In this document: positions 1 to 7,960 of the stretch, piece by piece | How the letters are laid out: each line of letters begins with the position of its first letter | Position numbering within the stretch: the first letter of the stretch is position 1 | Assembly (NCBI GenBank): GCA_948602995.1 | Contig: CAPEBR010000015.1 | Span: 1 to 64,000, forward strand | Direction: 5' to 3' | Source of the DNA: an uncultured Dorea sp. | GTDB lineage: Bacteria > Bacillota > Clostridia > Lachnospirales > Lachnospiraceae | DNA length: 64,000 bases | Program-made: the position numbers and the translations under genes | Notes under the pieces: model-generated | Seen by the model: only the letters and a program-made list of their open reading frames with translations | Told to the model about the DNA's origin: nothing | Database searches by the model: none

Positions 1-235
1 TTGGACGATTGCAGCAAATAAACAAAACAGCAAGAGATGATTCTTCTTAAAGAGCATTTAAACCTTATGCAAATGCCATAGCAAAAATGTTAGATAGAAA
101 GCGTTTAAAGAAATAATATTAAGAACAGCTGGAAAATTTATACAGCAAATAGTCAGCAAAAAGTCAAAAATTTGCGTATAAAAATTTTATGTTATACAAT
201 TAAAAAGTAAAACAATTTGATAAGGAGAAATACAT
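1..235. other. AT-rich left edge, no supported gene
   Basis: No open frame with a start and ribosome site is visible. A stop-free stretch from 51 to 116 on + ends in a Lys/Arg-rich tail and could be the decayed end of a gene lying to the left, but an in-frame stop at 48-50 precedes it. The last bases hold the AAGGAG site (222-227) of the next gene. Confidence 0.4.
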
Positions 236-910
236 ATGAATAAAGAATTATTACAAAAACTTATAAATGCAGACAGAATCTGTAAACAGGCAAATGTACA
301 CTATCAGGAAGCTGTTAAGCTGGAGCAACAGGATATGGAACAGCAGGCGAGTACAAAAAAATCAGCTAAAATAAAAGGAATTATCGCTGGTGTTGCTGCT
401 TGGTTTGTTATTGGCTCGATTGGAAATGTATTGGTTTCTTTATTGGGAAATATTGCAATTTTTGTCATGATGGTAAATAGTATAAGCCAATTTGGTGGAC
501 TAGCTTTAGGAATTATCCTTGGATATAGCATATACAAAAAAGGACAAGGTGAATTTAAGGCTGAATCAGCTAAAAGACAAAAAGCTATAGAAAAAGAAAA
601 AGCTGCCGCACAGCAGATTTTTGACAACAATGTAAATGATCTTGCTTTTCTTCCTGTTGATTATTGGTATCCTCTTGCCACAGAGTACCTTGTAAAAGTA
701 GTCCAAGCAGATAGGGCAAATAGCTTAGCAGAAGCCTTGTCAATGTTTGACGAGCAGTTACACCGCTGGAAGATTGAAGAAGCAAACGCTGAGATTGTCG
801 CACAGCAAAAGGCTCAGACAGCAAACTTAAACAGCATCAGAAAGAGCAGTAAAGTAAGCGCTATTGCTAATACGGCAAATGCTATTGTAAATATTTCAAG
901 CAAACTATAA
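236..910 (+). CDS. Membrane protein with flanking coiled coils, unknown function
   Basis: 224 aa. ATG lies 8 bases behind AAGGAG (222-227). The first 45 residues are charged and helical; two hydrophobic segments follow (about 46-70 and 73-101, the second with a GLALGIILGYSIY run), then a Lys/Glu/Ala-rich helix (about 103-130) and a second soluble helical part rich in Gln and Ala (about 170-224). This predicts an inner-membrane hairpin with both ends in the cytoplasm. I do not recognise a named family. The next gene, a lipoprotein, starts 30 bases downstream with its own ribosome site, so the two probably form one transcript and may act together at the envelope. It lies in the AT-rich segment that ends at the broken pilus ATPase gene. 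Confidence 0.75.
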   Translation: MNKELLQKLINADRICKQANVHYQEAVKLEQQDMEQQASTKKSAKIKGIIAGVAAWFVIGSIGNVLVSLLGNIAIFVMMVNSISQFGGLALGIILGYSIYKKGQGEFKAESAKRQKAIEKEKAAAQQIFDNNVNDLAFLPVDYWYPLATEYLVKVVQADRANSLAEALSMFDEQLHRWKIEEANAEIVAQQKAQTANLNSIRKSSKVSAIANTANAIVNISSKL

Positions 911-940
911 TTTATCAAAAAACAAAGGAGAATGATATAT

Positions 941-2065
941 ATGAAAAAACTATTATTGATGCTTGCAGTAGGAATTGTAAGCGTAGGATTATTAACGGGC
1001 TGTGGCGGTTCATCATCAATCAATTTAACAGATTATGCAACTGTAAATTTTGATGGGATAGATGGGAAAGGCACAGCAACTGTAAACTATGATTTGACAC
1101 AGCTTGAAAAAGATTTTGTGGGTGATGACGATGGGAACATTTCCCAAGAAGAAGCACAGGAATTAGTGAATTTTGCATCTTTTGAAATGTCAATCAAATG
1201 GGAGCTGGATAAACAAGAAGCCCTCTCAAATGGAGATAAAGTAAAACTCACTGTTACATATAACGAGGATTCAGCAAAAGAACAGAAGATAAAGATTAAA
1301 GGCGGCACAACAAAAGAATTTGAAGTGTCTGGACTGAAAGAGCCTATTACTTTAGATGCATTTGATCCAGAAATTTTTGATACGGATACTGGTGTCAAAA
1401 TAAGTTATGAAGGCATATCCCCTATGGCAAGTATAGTTATTGAAAATGGATGTGGGGATGGACAGGCGCAGCGTTTTGTGGAGTATGTGCCTGATAAAAC
1501 ATATGAAATAAGCAATGGAGATACTATCACTATTACAGCAAGCCTTACTGAACAAGCTATTAAAGAAGGGTATGTGCTTAAAGAGGAACAGACACAAATT
1601 ACAGTAGAAGGATTAGAAAGCTATGTATTAAATCTTTCAGAATTAAATGAAGGAGATAGAAACAATGTCGAAACAAAATTAAATGATTTATTCAAAGATA
1701 CAACAAGCGACTGGATTAGCTTTCTTGTAGAAGATCAGAATATAAGCCTTTCGCCTGACTCTGAGTGTTCTTATGGAGAAATAAAGTTTCTGAATGAAGA
1801 ATCTAAATTTTATAAAGACAGGCAGGCATTAGTTATACCTTTTACTGTGGATATTAAAGACGCTAAATTTAATTGGTGGGGTACTGATTATTATGAAGAA
1901 CCACTTGTAAAAAGCTTCAACGATGTAGCTGGATATTTTACAATTTATAATCTTAAAACTACTGCATCTGGAGAAGTTATTGATGACGAAATGACATCTG
2001 AAATAAGTGCACTCTATGCGAATAAAGAGGAGCTGGATAGAGAGATAAGGGAATCATTTGAGTAG
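941..2065 (+). CDS. Secreted lipoprotein with repeated beta-sandwich-like segments
   Basis: 374 aa from the ATG at 941; an in-frame ATG at 932 is too close to the AAGGAG ending at 930. The N-terminus is a type II signal peptide: MKK, a hydrophobic stretch, then the lipobox LTGC, followed by a GGSSS spacer. The body shows related segments that open with a Tyr/Phe-x-Gly-x-x-Gly pattern (VNFDGIDGKGTA near residue 35, ISYEGISPMAS near 155), each followed by a 'NGD.V..T' strand, which suggests two copies of a small all-beta domain; the C-terminal third (about 230-374) is different. Such domains occur in surface lipoproteins of Lachnospiraceae, but I cannot name the family. Likely co-transcribed with the membrane protein just upstream. 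Confidence 0.75.
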   Translation: MKKLLLMLAVGIVSVGLLTGCGGSSSINLTDYATVNFDGIDGKGTATVNYDLTQLEKDFVGDDDGNISQEEAQELVNFASFEMSIKWELDKQEALSNGDKVKLTVTYNEDSAKEQKIKIKGGTTKEFEVSGLKEPITLDAFDPEIFDTDTGVKISYEGISPMASIVIENGCGDGQAQRFVEYVPDKTYEISNGDTITITASLTEQAIKEGYVLKEEQTQITVEGLESYVLNLSELNEGDRNNVETKLNDLFKDTTSDWISFLVEDQNISLSPDSECSYGEIKFLNEESKFYKDRQALVIPFTVDIKDAKFNWWGTDYYEEPLVKSFNDVAGYFTIYNLKTTASGEVIDDEMTSEISALYANKEELDREIRESFE

Positions 2066-2116
2066 GAAATCATTTCTTGTCAATAAAAATCTGATAATGT
2101 ATATTTAGATGTGATG

Positions 2117-2163
2117 AAGCCATAGGACAGGTCTAAGAAATGACTTTTTCCTATGGCTTTTTG
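2117..2163. terminator. Hairpin terminator between convergent genes
   Basis: The 11-base arms AAGCCATAGGA (2117-2127) and TCCTATGGCTT (2149-2159) pair perfectly around a 21-base loop and are followed on + by a T run. It lies between the stop codons of the lipoprotein gene (+) and the RelE-like gene (-), so it probably ends the + transcript. Confidence 0.7.
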
Positions 2164-2796
2164 CTACATGAAATACATGATTGTATAAATCACACCTATG
2201 ATAAAGCCAAGAATAAAGAAAAATAAAGGAAACAAGTATTTTTTTAATGATTGCCATAGCGAAGGCTTGGGAGCTGGTGAAGCAAGATTGCCTTGTGTTT
2301 CATGATTAGTGCTATCATGAACAGGCTTGCCAGAAATACCAATCGGCAAGCCCGTTGATGGATCTATTTTTCCTTTTTTGAGTTTTTCTTTCTTAGGTGG
2401 TCTGACAGGCTCCCTGCTATCAGGCGACCTGAGATCTTCACCTGTTATTGGGTCAAATGCCAGTTTAGATTGTTCAAAATATTCATAGACAGGCTTGGCG
2501 TTTGCGGTATCAAATCCTTGTAATCTTCTGCTTGCCCAAAGGTAAGCATCGTCATGGTGGTCTATGTATACTAAAAGCACAGTATTCCCCGATTGCGTGA
2601 ATATTGCCCTGAAATCCTGAGTTACTCTGGCACTTTTAAAATCAAGTTTTGTATTGAGCTTTTCGACTTTCAGGCTGTCGCTTCTTAGGCTTCTTTGCAT
2701 TAGTCTGATAGTTTCAAGTGATTTTTTCTGTATTTTCTTATCCAGTCTTGAAAATGCGTCTATATATGTATCGGAACAGACGATGTTCGTTGCCAT
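2164..2796 (-). CDS. RelE-like domain protein with C-terminal membrane anchor
   Basis: 210 aa; ATG behind AGGGAGG. Residues 1-92 resemble the RelE/ParE-like domain known as an N-terminal extension of some UvrD-type helicases: a short basic helix (SRLDKKIQKKSLE), the strand pattern RVTQDFRAIF, then VYIDHHDDAYLWASRR. Here no helicase follows. Residues 93-180 form a Pro/Lys-rich linker with two DP-x-TG motifs (FDPITGEDL and IDPSTGLPIG), and residues about 184-208 are a single hydrophobic helix reaching the end, so the protein looks tail-anchored with the toxin-like fold facing the cytoplasm. It is the second gene of a two-gene unit; the upstream HTH/coiled-coil gene ends 13 bases before this ATG. 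Whether the domain still cuts RNA is unknown. The domain call is from memory of the DHHDEAY-type signature. Confidence 0.7.
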   Translation of the reverse strand: MATNIVCSDTYIDAFSRLDKKIQKKSLETIRLMQRSLRSDSLKVEKLNTKLDFKSARVTQDFRAIFTQSGNTVLLVYIDHHDDAYLWASRRLQGFDTANAKPVYEYFEQSKLAFDPITGEDLRSPDSREPVRPPKKEKLKKGKIDPSTGLPIGISGKPVHDSTNHETQGNLASPAPKPSLWQSLKKYLFPLFFFILGFIIGVIYTIMYFM

Positions 2797-2809
2797 GTAT
2801 ATCCTCCCT

Positions 2810-3547
2810 TTAATCTATGACGTTCATTAAAATATCTATCGTAATCTCTTCTTTAACTTTATCCGTAATGGTCAGCAGGTAAGCATCATCTTTTTTCTCT
2901 ATAGTAACGCCATCAATAGGAGCAGCCAATTCAAAAGAAAAATATCTTGCAAATAGAGTATATGTACCCCAAATAATTCCTTTGATAGTATCTTCTCTAA
3001 TGCCATTATAAAGTCTTTTGCCTTTAGATGTTGTTATGGAGTAAGACAGGAAGCCTCTATTCAAGCAGTTAGGAATAATATGTAATTTGATTTTTGGAAT
3101 ACTCTCTAAGTATTTTATTTTCTCTCGGCTGGTTCTGATTGCTCCTTTTAAACGATTGTTTTCTGTTTTAAGCAGTTGAAAAGAAATCATATAAGTTTCG
3201 TATAATTTTCTTTTTATTTCCTCGTATTGTAGGAGCATATCTTTGTGATGCATATGAGGATTGATGTCTAAATCAGTACGTTCCAGCGTATAAGAACTTA
3301 TAGGAATGCGACTGGCTTTCTCTTCTGCCAGAGCTTTAGCTTCATTAAATAATTTCTTGGCTTTTTCATTATGATAGAGATAGCTTTTGCTTAGTCCAGA
3401 GAGTTCACAGACTCTGGGAGCAGTGATCAGTTCGTCATTATGTATCATATCCTCCAAGACAGTTTTTAAGGTGTTGTATTTTTCTTGAATGATCTTCTGT
3501 CTGGCTTCTAACATAGGAGAAGTATTTCTTTCGTGGTCTTTTGGCAT
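2810..3547 (-). CDS. HTH/coiled-coil protein, DUF6262/TnpC-like N-terminus
   Basis: 245 aa; ATG preceded by a purine-rich GAGAGAGGGA. The first 75 residues carry a helix, then ITAPRVCELSGLSKSYLYH, a pattern like the HTH of DUF6262 and of the Tn554 TnpC accessory protein (a 'VSRSYLY' turn followed by a basic helix). A coiled coil follows (about 105-150, KTENNRLKGAIRTSREKIKYLE). The C-terminal 95 residues (KLHIIPNCL to the end) are not a domain I recognise. It is the first gene of the minus-strand pair with the RelE-like membrane protein and could be its regulator or antitoxin, or a leftover transposition accessory gene. No tyrosine recombinases are next to it inside the window. Confidence 0.6.
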   Translation of the reverse strand: MPKDHERNTSPMLEARQKIIQEKYNTLKTVLEDMIHNDELITAPRVCELSGLSKSYLYHNEKAKKLFNEAKALAEEKASRIPISSYTLERTDLDINPHMHHKDMLLQYEEIKRKLYETYMISFQLLKTENNRLKGAIRTSREKIKYLESIPKIKLHIIPNCLNRGFLSYSITTSKGKRLYNGIREDTIKGIIWGTYTLFARYFSFELAAPIDGVTIEKKDDAYLLTITDKVKEEITIDILMNVID

Positions 3548-3834
3548 GGGCGTTCCCTCTCTCTGTTCGTTGATATGTCTATTTTACATTAATTTTTAGA
3601 TTGGGGAAAGATGTTTTCAGTCTATATGAGGCATGAATTTATTCTGGTGGAAATAGACTGGCAGAATGATTTAAGAAAGTGGGCTTGGAGGAGTGGTATT
3701 TTGGCTATTTAAAAAATGCCTTCATTCCTAGATATTTACTTACTTTATACAGAGTTCACAGGGTTTACCATATCTCTTTTTACAGCCATTTTGTACAGAA
3801 TAAACAGAGTTTTATCACTAAAAAGTATTCCTTA
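3548..3834. other. Junction between accessory DNA and truncated cpaF
   Basis: AT-rich sequence with no convincing gene. It separates the start of the minus-strand HTH gene from the first codons that clearly belong to the CpaF-like ATPase (about 3835). An open frame runs through it from 3679 into the ATPase remnant, but the residues it encodes before position 3835 do not look like any part of a secretion ATPase, so the join is best read as a recombination junction. Confidence 0.6.
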
Positions 3835-4260
3835 TATATCGTAGGAGAGGTCCGCGGTGCGGAGGCAATCGATATGCTGCAGGCATTTAACACAGGCCAT
3901 GACGGGAGTCTTAGTACCGGACATGCCAACAGCCCCAGGGATATGTTGAGCAGGCTGGAGACAATGGTGCTTATGGGAATGTCACTTCCCCTTCCGGCTG
4001 TCCAGAGACAGATCTCATCTGGGATTGATATACTAATTCATCTGGGAAGACAGCGGGACAAGAGCAGAAAGGTGTTAGAGGTGACGGAGGTGCTTAATTA
4101 CAGTGGAGGCGAAATCCATCTGAATCCACTCTATGTATATGAAGGAGAAGAATATGGGAAGACCGGCGGGAGCTGGAAAAGGGTTCATGCACTTGTGCAT
4201 AAAGAGAAGCTTATGGCAGCAGGATATCAGGACAGGGGAACGGCTGGTAATGATACTTAA
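3835..4260 (+). pseudogene. cpaF: C-terminal remnant of CpaF/TadA-type pilus ATPase
   Basis: Only the last ~141 residues of a CpaF/TadA family secretion ATPase remain. The remnant begins inside the Walker B region (IVGEVRGAEA), then has the His box (TGHDGSLSTGHANSPRD), LSRLETMVLMG and the ISSGIDILIHLGR strand that is typical for the family, and ends in a variable tail. Missing are the N-terminal domain, Walker A and the Asp box, about two thirds of a normal ~400-residue protein, so it cannot bind ATP as it stands. A frame open from 3679 continues into it, which might give a 193-residue product, but no good ribosome site precedes it. The stop overlaps the start of tadB by 11 bases, as in intact operons, so the truncation hit the operon's first gene only. 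Confidence 0.85.
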
Positions 4261-4942
4261 GTCTTTTGCTGTAACAGGCGTGACGGCATGGCTTTATTAT
4301 CGCTCGGCAGTTGCTGTGCCGTTTTTAATACCAGTATGGATATGGTATTACGGAAATCTTGAAAAGGAATGCATTAGAAAAAAAGAAAGCCAGTTCCTCA
4401 TGCAGTTTAAAGAAATGATACAGACCATATCCTCTGCACTAAATACAGGCTATTCCATCGAGAATGCAGTCCGGGAGTGTCAGAGGGAGCTGCGGCTTAT
4501 GTATTCGGAAAGAGAGCCTGTGACCAGAGAGCTTAATATACTGGTGAGGCAGCTTCGGATGCGGATTCCCATAGAGCAGGCAATAGGTGAGATGGCCGAA
4601 AGGACAGGACTTGAAGATGTGGAAAACTTTGCGGCAGTGTTTATTACGGCGAAGAGAAGCGGCGGAGATATGATTGCGATCATCAGGAACACAACAGAGC
4701 AGATTAGCGGCCGGATTGATGTCTGCAGGGAGATTCAGACAATACTTGCGGCAAAACGGTATGAATTTAAAGTCATGTCAGTGATTCCTTATCTTATGAT
4801 TGCCTATATGTCATTAAGTTTTCCGGAATTTATGGATTGTCTGTATGGAGGCGCAATCGGAACAGGAGTGATGACAGTATGTCTTATCATCTATATCGGC
4901 GCATATTATCTTGGTGCAAGGCTGATCGAAATCGAAGTATAA
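4250..4942 (+). CDS. tadB: TadB-like pilus assembly membrane protein
   Basis: 230 aa from the ATG at 4250, which overlaps the cpaF remnant by 11 bases and has AGGGGAA just upstream; an earlier frame start at 4133 lies inside cpaF and is unlikely. One hydrophobic stretch at the N-terminus (about 5-30), a cytoplasmic type II secretion F domain (about 45-165) with the signs LNTGYSIENAVREC, MRIPIEQAIGEMAERTGLEDVENF and KRSGGDMIAIIRNT, and two hydrophobic helices at the C-terminus. In Tad systems TadB and TadC form the inner-membrane platform that the motor ATPase drives. With the ATPase broken, function would require a motor supplied from elsewhere. Confidence 0.85.
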   Translation: MILKSFAVTGVTAWLYYRSAVAVPFLIPVWIWYYGNLEKECIRKKESQFLMQFKEMIQTISSALNTGYSIENAVRECQRELRLMYSEREPVTRELNILVRQLRMRIPIEQAIGEMAERTGLEDVENFAAVFITAKRSGGDMIAIIRNTTEQISGRIDVCREIQTILAAKRYEFKVMSVIPYLMIAYMSLSFPEFMDCLYGGAIGTGVMTVCLIIYIGAYYLGARLIEIEV

Positions 4943-6165
4943 TAGCTGCAGTATCCGTACTTTTTGCCATTGCCGGCATCACGGCAGCAGCTCTGGACTA
5001 TGCTGTTTCGAGAACAGAGATTACTGGAGGTCTTACCCGCAATACATATGAAAAAGGGGCAAGGACAGAGGAACTTATGGCAGAGGCAGAAGGGCAGGAA
5101 GGAGCTGATACTATAGAGGCTTCGGTATCGCCAAGAGCATATACGGAAAAGGAGATACGGGAGGTATTTGACAAGAGTATAAAAAAGATGGAAGACTGGA
5201 TACTTGGGGAAAATAAGAGTCCGGACCGGGTGGAATCAGACCTGAACCTTATTACGGAGATTCCGGGGGAACCAGTAGATGTATCCTGGGAGACCGACCG
5301 GTATGACGTGATCAGTGTCCGCGGGGAGCTTAACAGAGAGCAGATTGATGCACAGACAGAGGCTGACGGAGATGGGATCCTTGTAACGCTGGGTGCAGTG
5401 CTTACATACAGGGACAGGATGTCCAACCAGGCACGCTATGAATGTCTAGTCAGGGTGTATCCAGAGACACTGAGGGGAAGGGACGGTTTTATAAAAAGGA
5501 TAAAAAAGAAAATAGAAGAAAATGATGTGGGTACAAGGACGGAGCCGGTGCTTATGCTTCCGGATTCAGTGGACGGACAAATAGTGCGTTTTTATCCGGT
5601 GATGGACAAAAGGGGAATTGTCCTTCTCGCAATGGCTGTATTGATGCCGGTTCTGCTTCTTGCACTTGACAGGCAGAATAAGGAAAAGGAGGCAGAAGAC
5701 AGAAGGAGGCAGTTAAGGCTTCATTATCCTGAACTGGTGAATAAGCTGACATTGCTTCTTGGTGCAGGTATGACTGTAAAACGGGCATGGATAAAGATAA
5801 CAGAGGATGCTTATAAAAGGGGAGATAAACAGATGCATTATATATATGAAGAGATGCGTTATACGTGCCGTGAGATGGAGAGTGGTGTGATGGAGTCAGA
5901 GAGCTATGAGCGTTTTGGGAGGCGCTGCGGGATACAGGAATATATCAGGCTCGGTGCATTGCTTTCGCAAAATCTCAGAAAGGGAACAAAAGGACTGAAT
6001 GCGCTGCTGCGGGCAGAAGCGGTTCAGGCATTCGAAGAGAGAAAGGCAAGGGCGAAGAGACTTGGAGAGGAGGCGGGGACGAAGCTTCTTCTGCCTATGT
6101 TCCTGATGCTGGCGGTTGTGCTGGTTATTGTGGTGGTTCCGGCATTTCTTTCCATACAGCTGTAA
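4879..6165 (+). CDS. tadC: TadC-like pilus assembly protein with large extracytoplasmic insert
   Basis: 428 aa from ATG 4879, which has CAGGAGTG ten bases upstream; the frame is also open from 4837 but lacks a ribosome site there. It overlaps the end of tadB by 64 bases in another frame. Order: a first membrane segment (about residues 20-45), a long Glu/Asp-rich extracytoplasmic region (about 46-245), a second membrane segment (GIVLLAMAVLMPVLLLAL), a T2SSF-type cytoplasmic domain (YPELVNKLTLLLGAGMTVKRAW, SYERFGRRCGI, RLGALLSQNLRKGTKGL) and a terminal membrane helix (MFLMLAVVLVIVVVPAFLSIQL). The F domain marks it as the second platform protein. The extracytoplasmic insert is unlike textbook TadC but fits the lachnospiral form of these loci. 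Confidence 0.8.
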   Translation: MSYHLYRRILSWCKADRNRSIIAAVSVLFAIAGITAAALDYAVSRTEITGGLTRNTYEKGARTEELMAEAEGQEGADTIEASVSPRAYTEKEIREVFDKSIKKMEDWILGENKSPDRVESDLNLITEIPGEPVDVSWETDRYDVISVRGELNREQIDAQTEADGDGILVTLGAVLTYRDRMSNQARYECLVRVYPETLRGRDGFIKRIKKKIEENDVGTRTEPVLMLPDSVDGQIVRFYPVMDKRGIVLLAMAVLMPVLLLALDRQNKEKEAEDRRRQLRLHYPELVNKLTLLLGAGMTVKRAWIKITEDAYKRGDKQMHYIYEEMRYTCREMESGVMESESYERFGRRCGIQEYIRLGALLSQNLRKGTKGLNALLRAEAVQAFEERKARAKRLGEEAGTKLLLPMFLMLAVVLVIVVVPAFLSIQL

Positions 6166-6294
6166 GCCGCAGCAAACGATAGCCGCGGAGAATGTGCGGA
6201 TCTGTCTGGACAGAGAGTCTAGTCACGAGTGAACAGCAGCATCGTATTAGATAAGGGCATGTTTTTCTTGCACGCCCGGGAAAGGGGAGTATAT

Positions 6295-6474
6295 ATGTGG
6301 AGTATAATAAGTAGAATCAGAAGTATTTTAACGGATGACAGGGGAATAGGGGTTGTAGAGATTATATTAATTCTTGTAGTTCTGATCGGACTCGTTATTA
6401 TCTTTAAGTCACAGCTTACAAGTCTGGTGCAATCTATATTTTCAAAAATTACAAGTGAAAGTGCGGGAATATAA
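6295..6474 (+). CDS. Flp1-like type IVb pilin
   Basis: 59 aa from ATG 6295, which follows AAGGGGAG; an upstream in-frame start at 6229 has no ribosome site. Short charged leader, then DRGIGVVEIILILVVLIGL: a Gly followed by a hydrophobic helix with Glu close to its start, the hallmark of Flp/type IVb prepilins, and a short polar tail. It would be cut by the A24 peptidase encoded downstream (8797-9228) and polymerised by TadB/TadC. The length matches Flp1-like pilins of Firmicutes. The stop lies inside the start of the next gene (overlap of about 20 bases). Confidence 0.85.
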   Translation: MWSIISRIRSILTDDRGIGVVEIILILVVLIGLVIIFKSQLTSLVQSIFSKITSESAGI

Positions 6475-7864
6475 AGTCAGGGCGCTTCGGGACACTTCTG
6501 GAGAGCGGGGTGAGGTGACTGCCTCTCTAAGCCTTATATTTATTCTGCTGATGACATTTGCGGCATCTATGCTGGAAAGTACATCCATGCAGAATGCAAA
6601 AAACTATTGCAGAGCTGACATGAACCGTGCTGTGGAATGTCTCTTTGCAGAGTATCAAAAGGAGCTTTTGGAAGAATATGAGGTATTCGCTCTGGAAGGA
6701 ACCTATGAGACGGGAACTTATGATGAGAAGCTGCTATTTGACAGACTTGCCTGGTATGGCGCCGGGAATATGAGTCATCAGATTATCAGAATCCAGTTTC
6801 TTACGGATTCCGGGGGACAGGCTTTTTATGAGCAGGCGGCGGCATATATGGAGCATAAGTACGGGATTGACCGCGCAAAAAAATATCTGGGGGAGACAGC
6901 TTCCTGGGATCAGCAGGAGGACGGGATTAGGGACTATGTCAGACAGGAACAGGAAAACGGGGAGAAGCTGAAAAGTCTTCTTGAGAAAAATGAAGGGGAA
7001 ATTCCGAAAGAGGACAATCCTGTCGAACATGTGAACACATTGAAAAATACTCCGCTTCTTACACTGGTAACGCCAAAGGATATGCAGTTGTCGGAAAAGA
7101 GTCTTGCGGTGGCGGACACAGTGTCTCACAGGGAACGGAATACAGGCTTCGGTGATTTTTCAGATATGCCGGAAACGTCAGGCGCGGTCCAGGCATTGCT
7201 TTTCGGGGAGTATATTATGGAACATTTTGCGATGGCAGCTGACGGGAAGAGTACAGGGGTTCTGGATTATCAGGCAGAGTATATACTGGAGGGAAAACCC
7301 AGTGATAAAGAGAACCTGGAGGCTGTGGTGCGGAGGCTTTTACGATTACGCCTTGTTTCAAATTATGCCTGTATTCAGACAGACAGTGTAAAAAAGGCGG
7401 AGGCAACGGCTTTGGCAGCAACTCTTTGTTCACTGCTTGCAGTTCCGGCTATTACAGAGGCAACAGCGCAGGCATTGATTTTTGCATGGGCATATGGGGA
7501 GTCTGTGGTAGATATACGCTCCTTGCTGAAAGGATACCGGGTGCCTCTTGTGAAGACCAGGGACAGCTGGCAGCTCCAGCTCTCAGGGATTCTTAAGCTT
7601 GGAACAGAGGAGGATCAGAATGACGGGGCAGACACAGAAGGGGGACTGTGCTATAAGGACTATCTTAGAATCCTTTTATTCCTTGGGAATAAGAAGAAGG
7701 AGGGAATGCGTACGCTTGATCTGATCGAACAGAATCTGAGGACTGAAAAGGGGCAGAGCTATTTCCGGGCAGATTATTGTATCAGCAAAATAGAACTTAA
7801 GAGTACTCGAATATTCCGCAGGGGGATCAGCTATCAGTTTCCCACCTGCTTTGGATATCACTAG
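6455..7864 (+). CDS. DUF5702-type envelope protein of Tad locus
   Basis: 469 aa if the GTG at 6455 is used; GTG 6461 and 6509 are in frame too and no strong ribosome site decides. The N-terminus reads GEVTASLSLIFILLMTFAASMLES: a Gly-Glu-Val-Thr start and a membrane helix, as in pseudopilin-like proteins of these loci, then MQNAKNYCRADMNRAVECLFAEYQKELLEEYEVFALE, which I associate with DUF5702. The long remainder is helical with one hydrophobic segment near residues 320-350 (TALAATLCSLLAVPAITEATAQALIFAWAY). Its place between the pilin and the TadE-like protein suggests a minor pilus or assembly component on the outer face of the membrane. Confidence 0.7.
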   Translation: MKVREYKVRALRDTSGERGEVTASLSLIFILLMTFAASMLESTSMQNAKNYCRADMNRAVECLFAEYQKELLEEYEVFALEGTYETGTYDEKLLFDRLAWYGAGNMSHQIIRIQFLTDSGGQAFYEQAAAYMEHKYGIDRAKKYLGETASWDQQEDGIRDYVRQEQENGEKLKSLLEKNEGEIPKEDNPVEHVNTLKNTPLLTLVTPKDMQLSEKSLAVADTVSHRERNTGFGDFSDMPETSGAVQALLFGEYIMEHFAMAADGKSTGVLDYQAEYILEGKPSDKENLEAVVRRLLRLRLVSNYACIQTDSVKKAEATALAATLCSLLAVPAITEATAQALIFAWAYGESVVDIRSLLKGYRVPLVKTRDSWQLQLSGILKLGTEEDQNDGADTEGGLCYKDYLRILLFLGNKKKEGMRTLDLIEQNLRTEKGQSYFRADYCISKIELKSTRIFRRGISYQFPTCFGYH

Positions 7865-7960
7865 TAATTACAGACTGCAGGCAGGTGCAGGTGTCTTTCT
7901 GGAATTCCCAGACAGAGAAATAACCATAAAACAGAAAAAAAGAAAGGAGCAGGATTCGCG

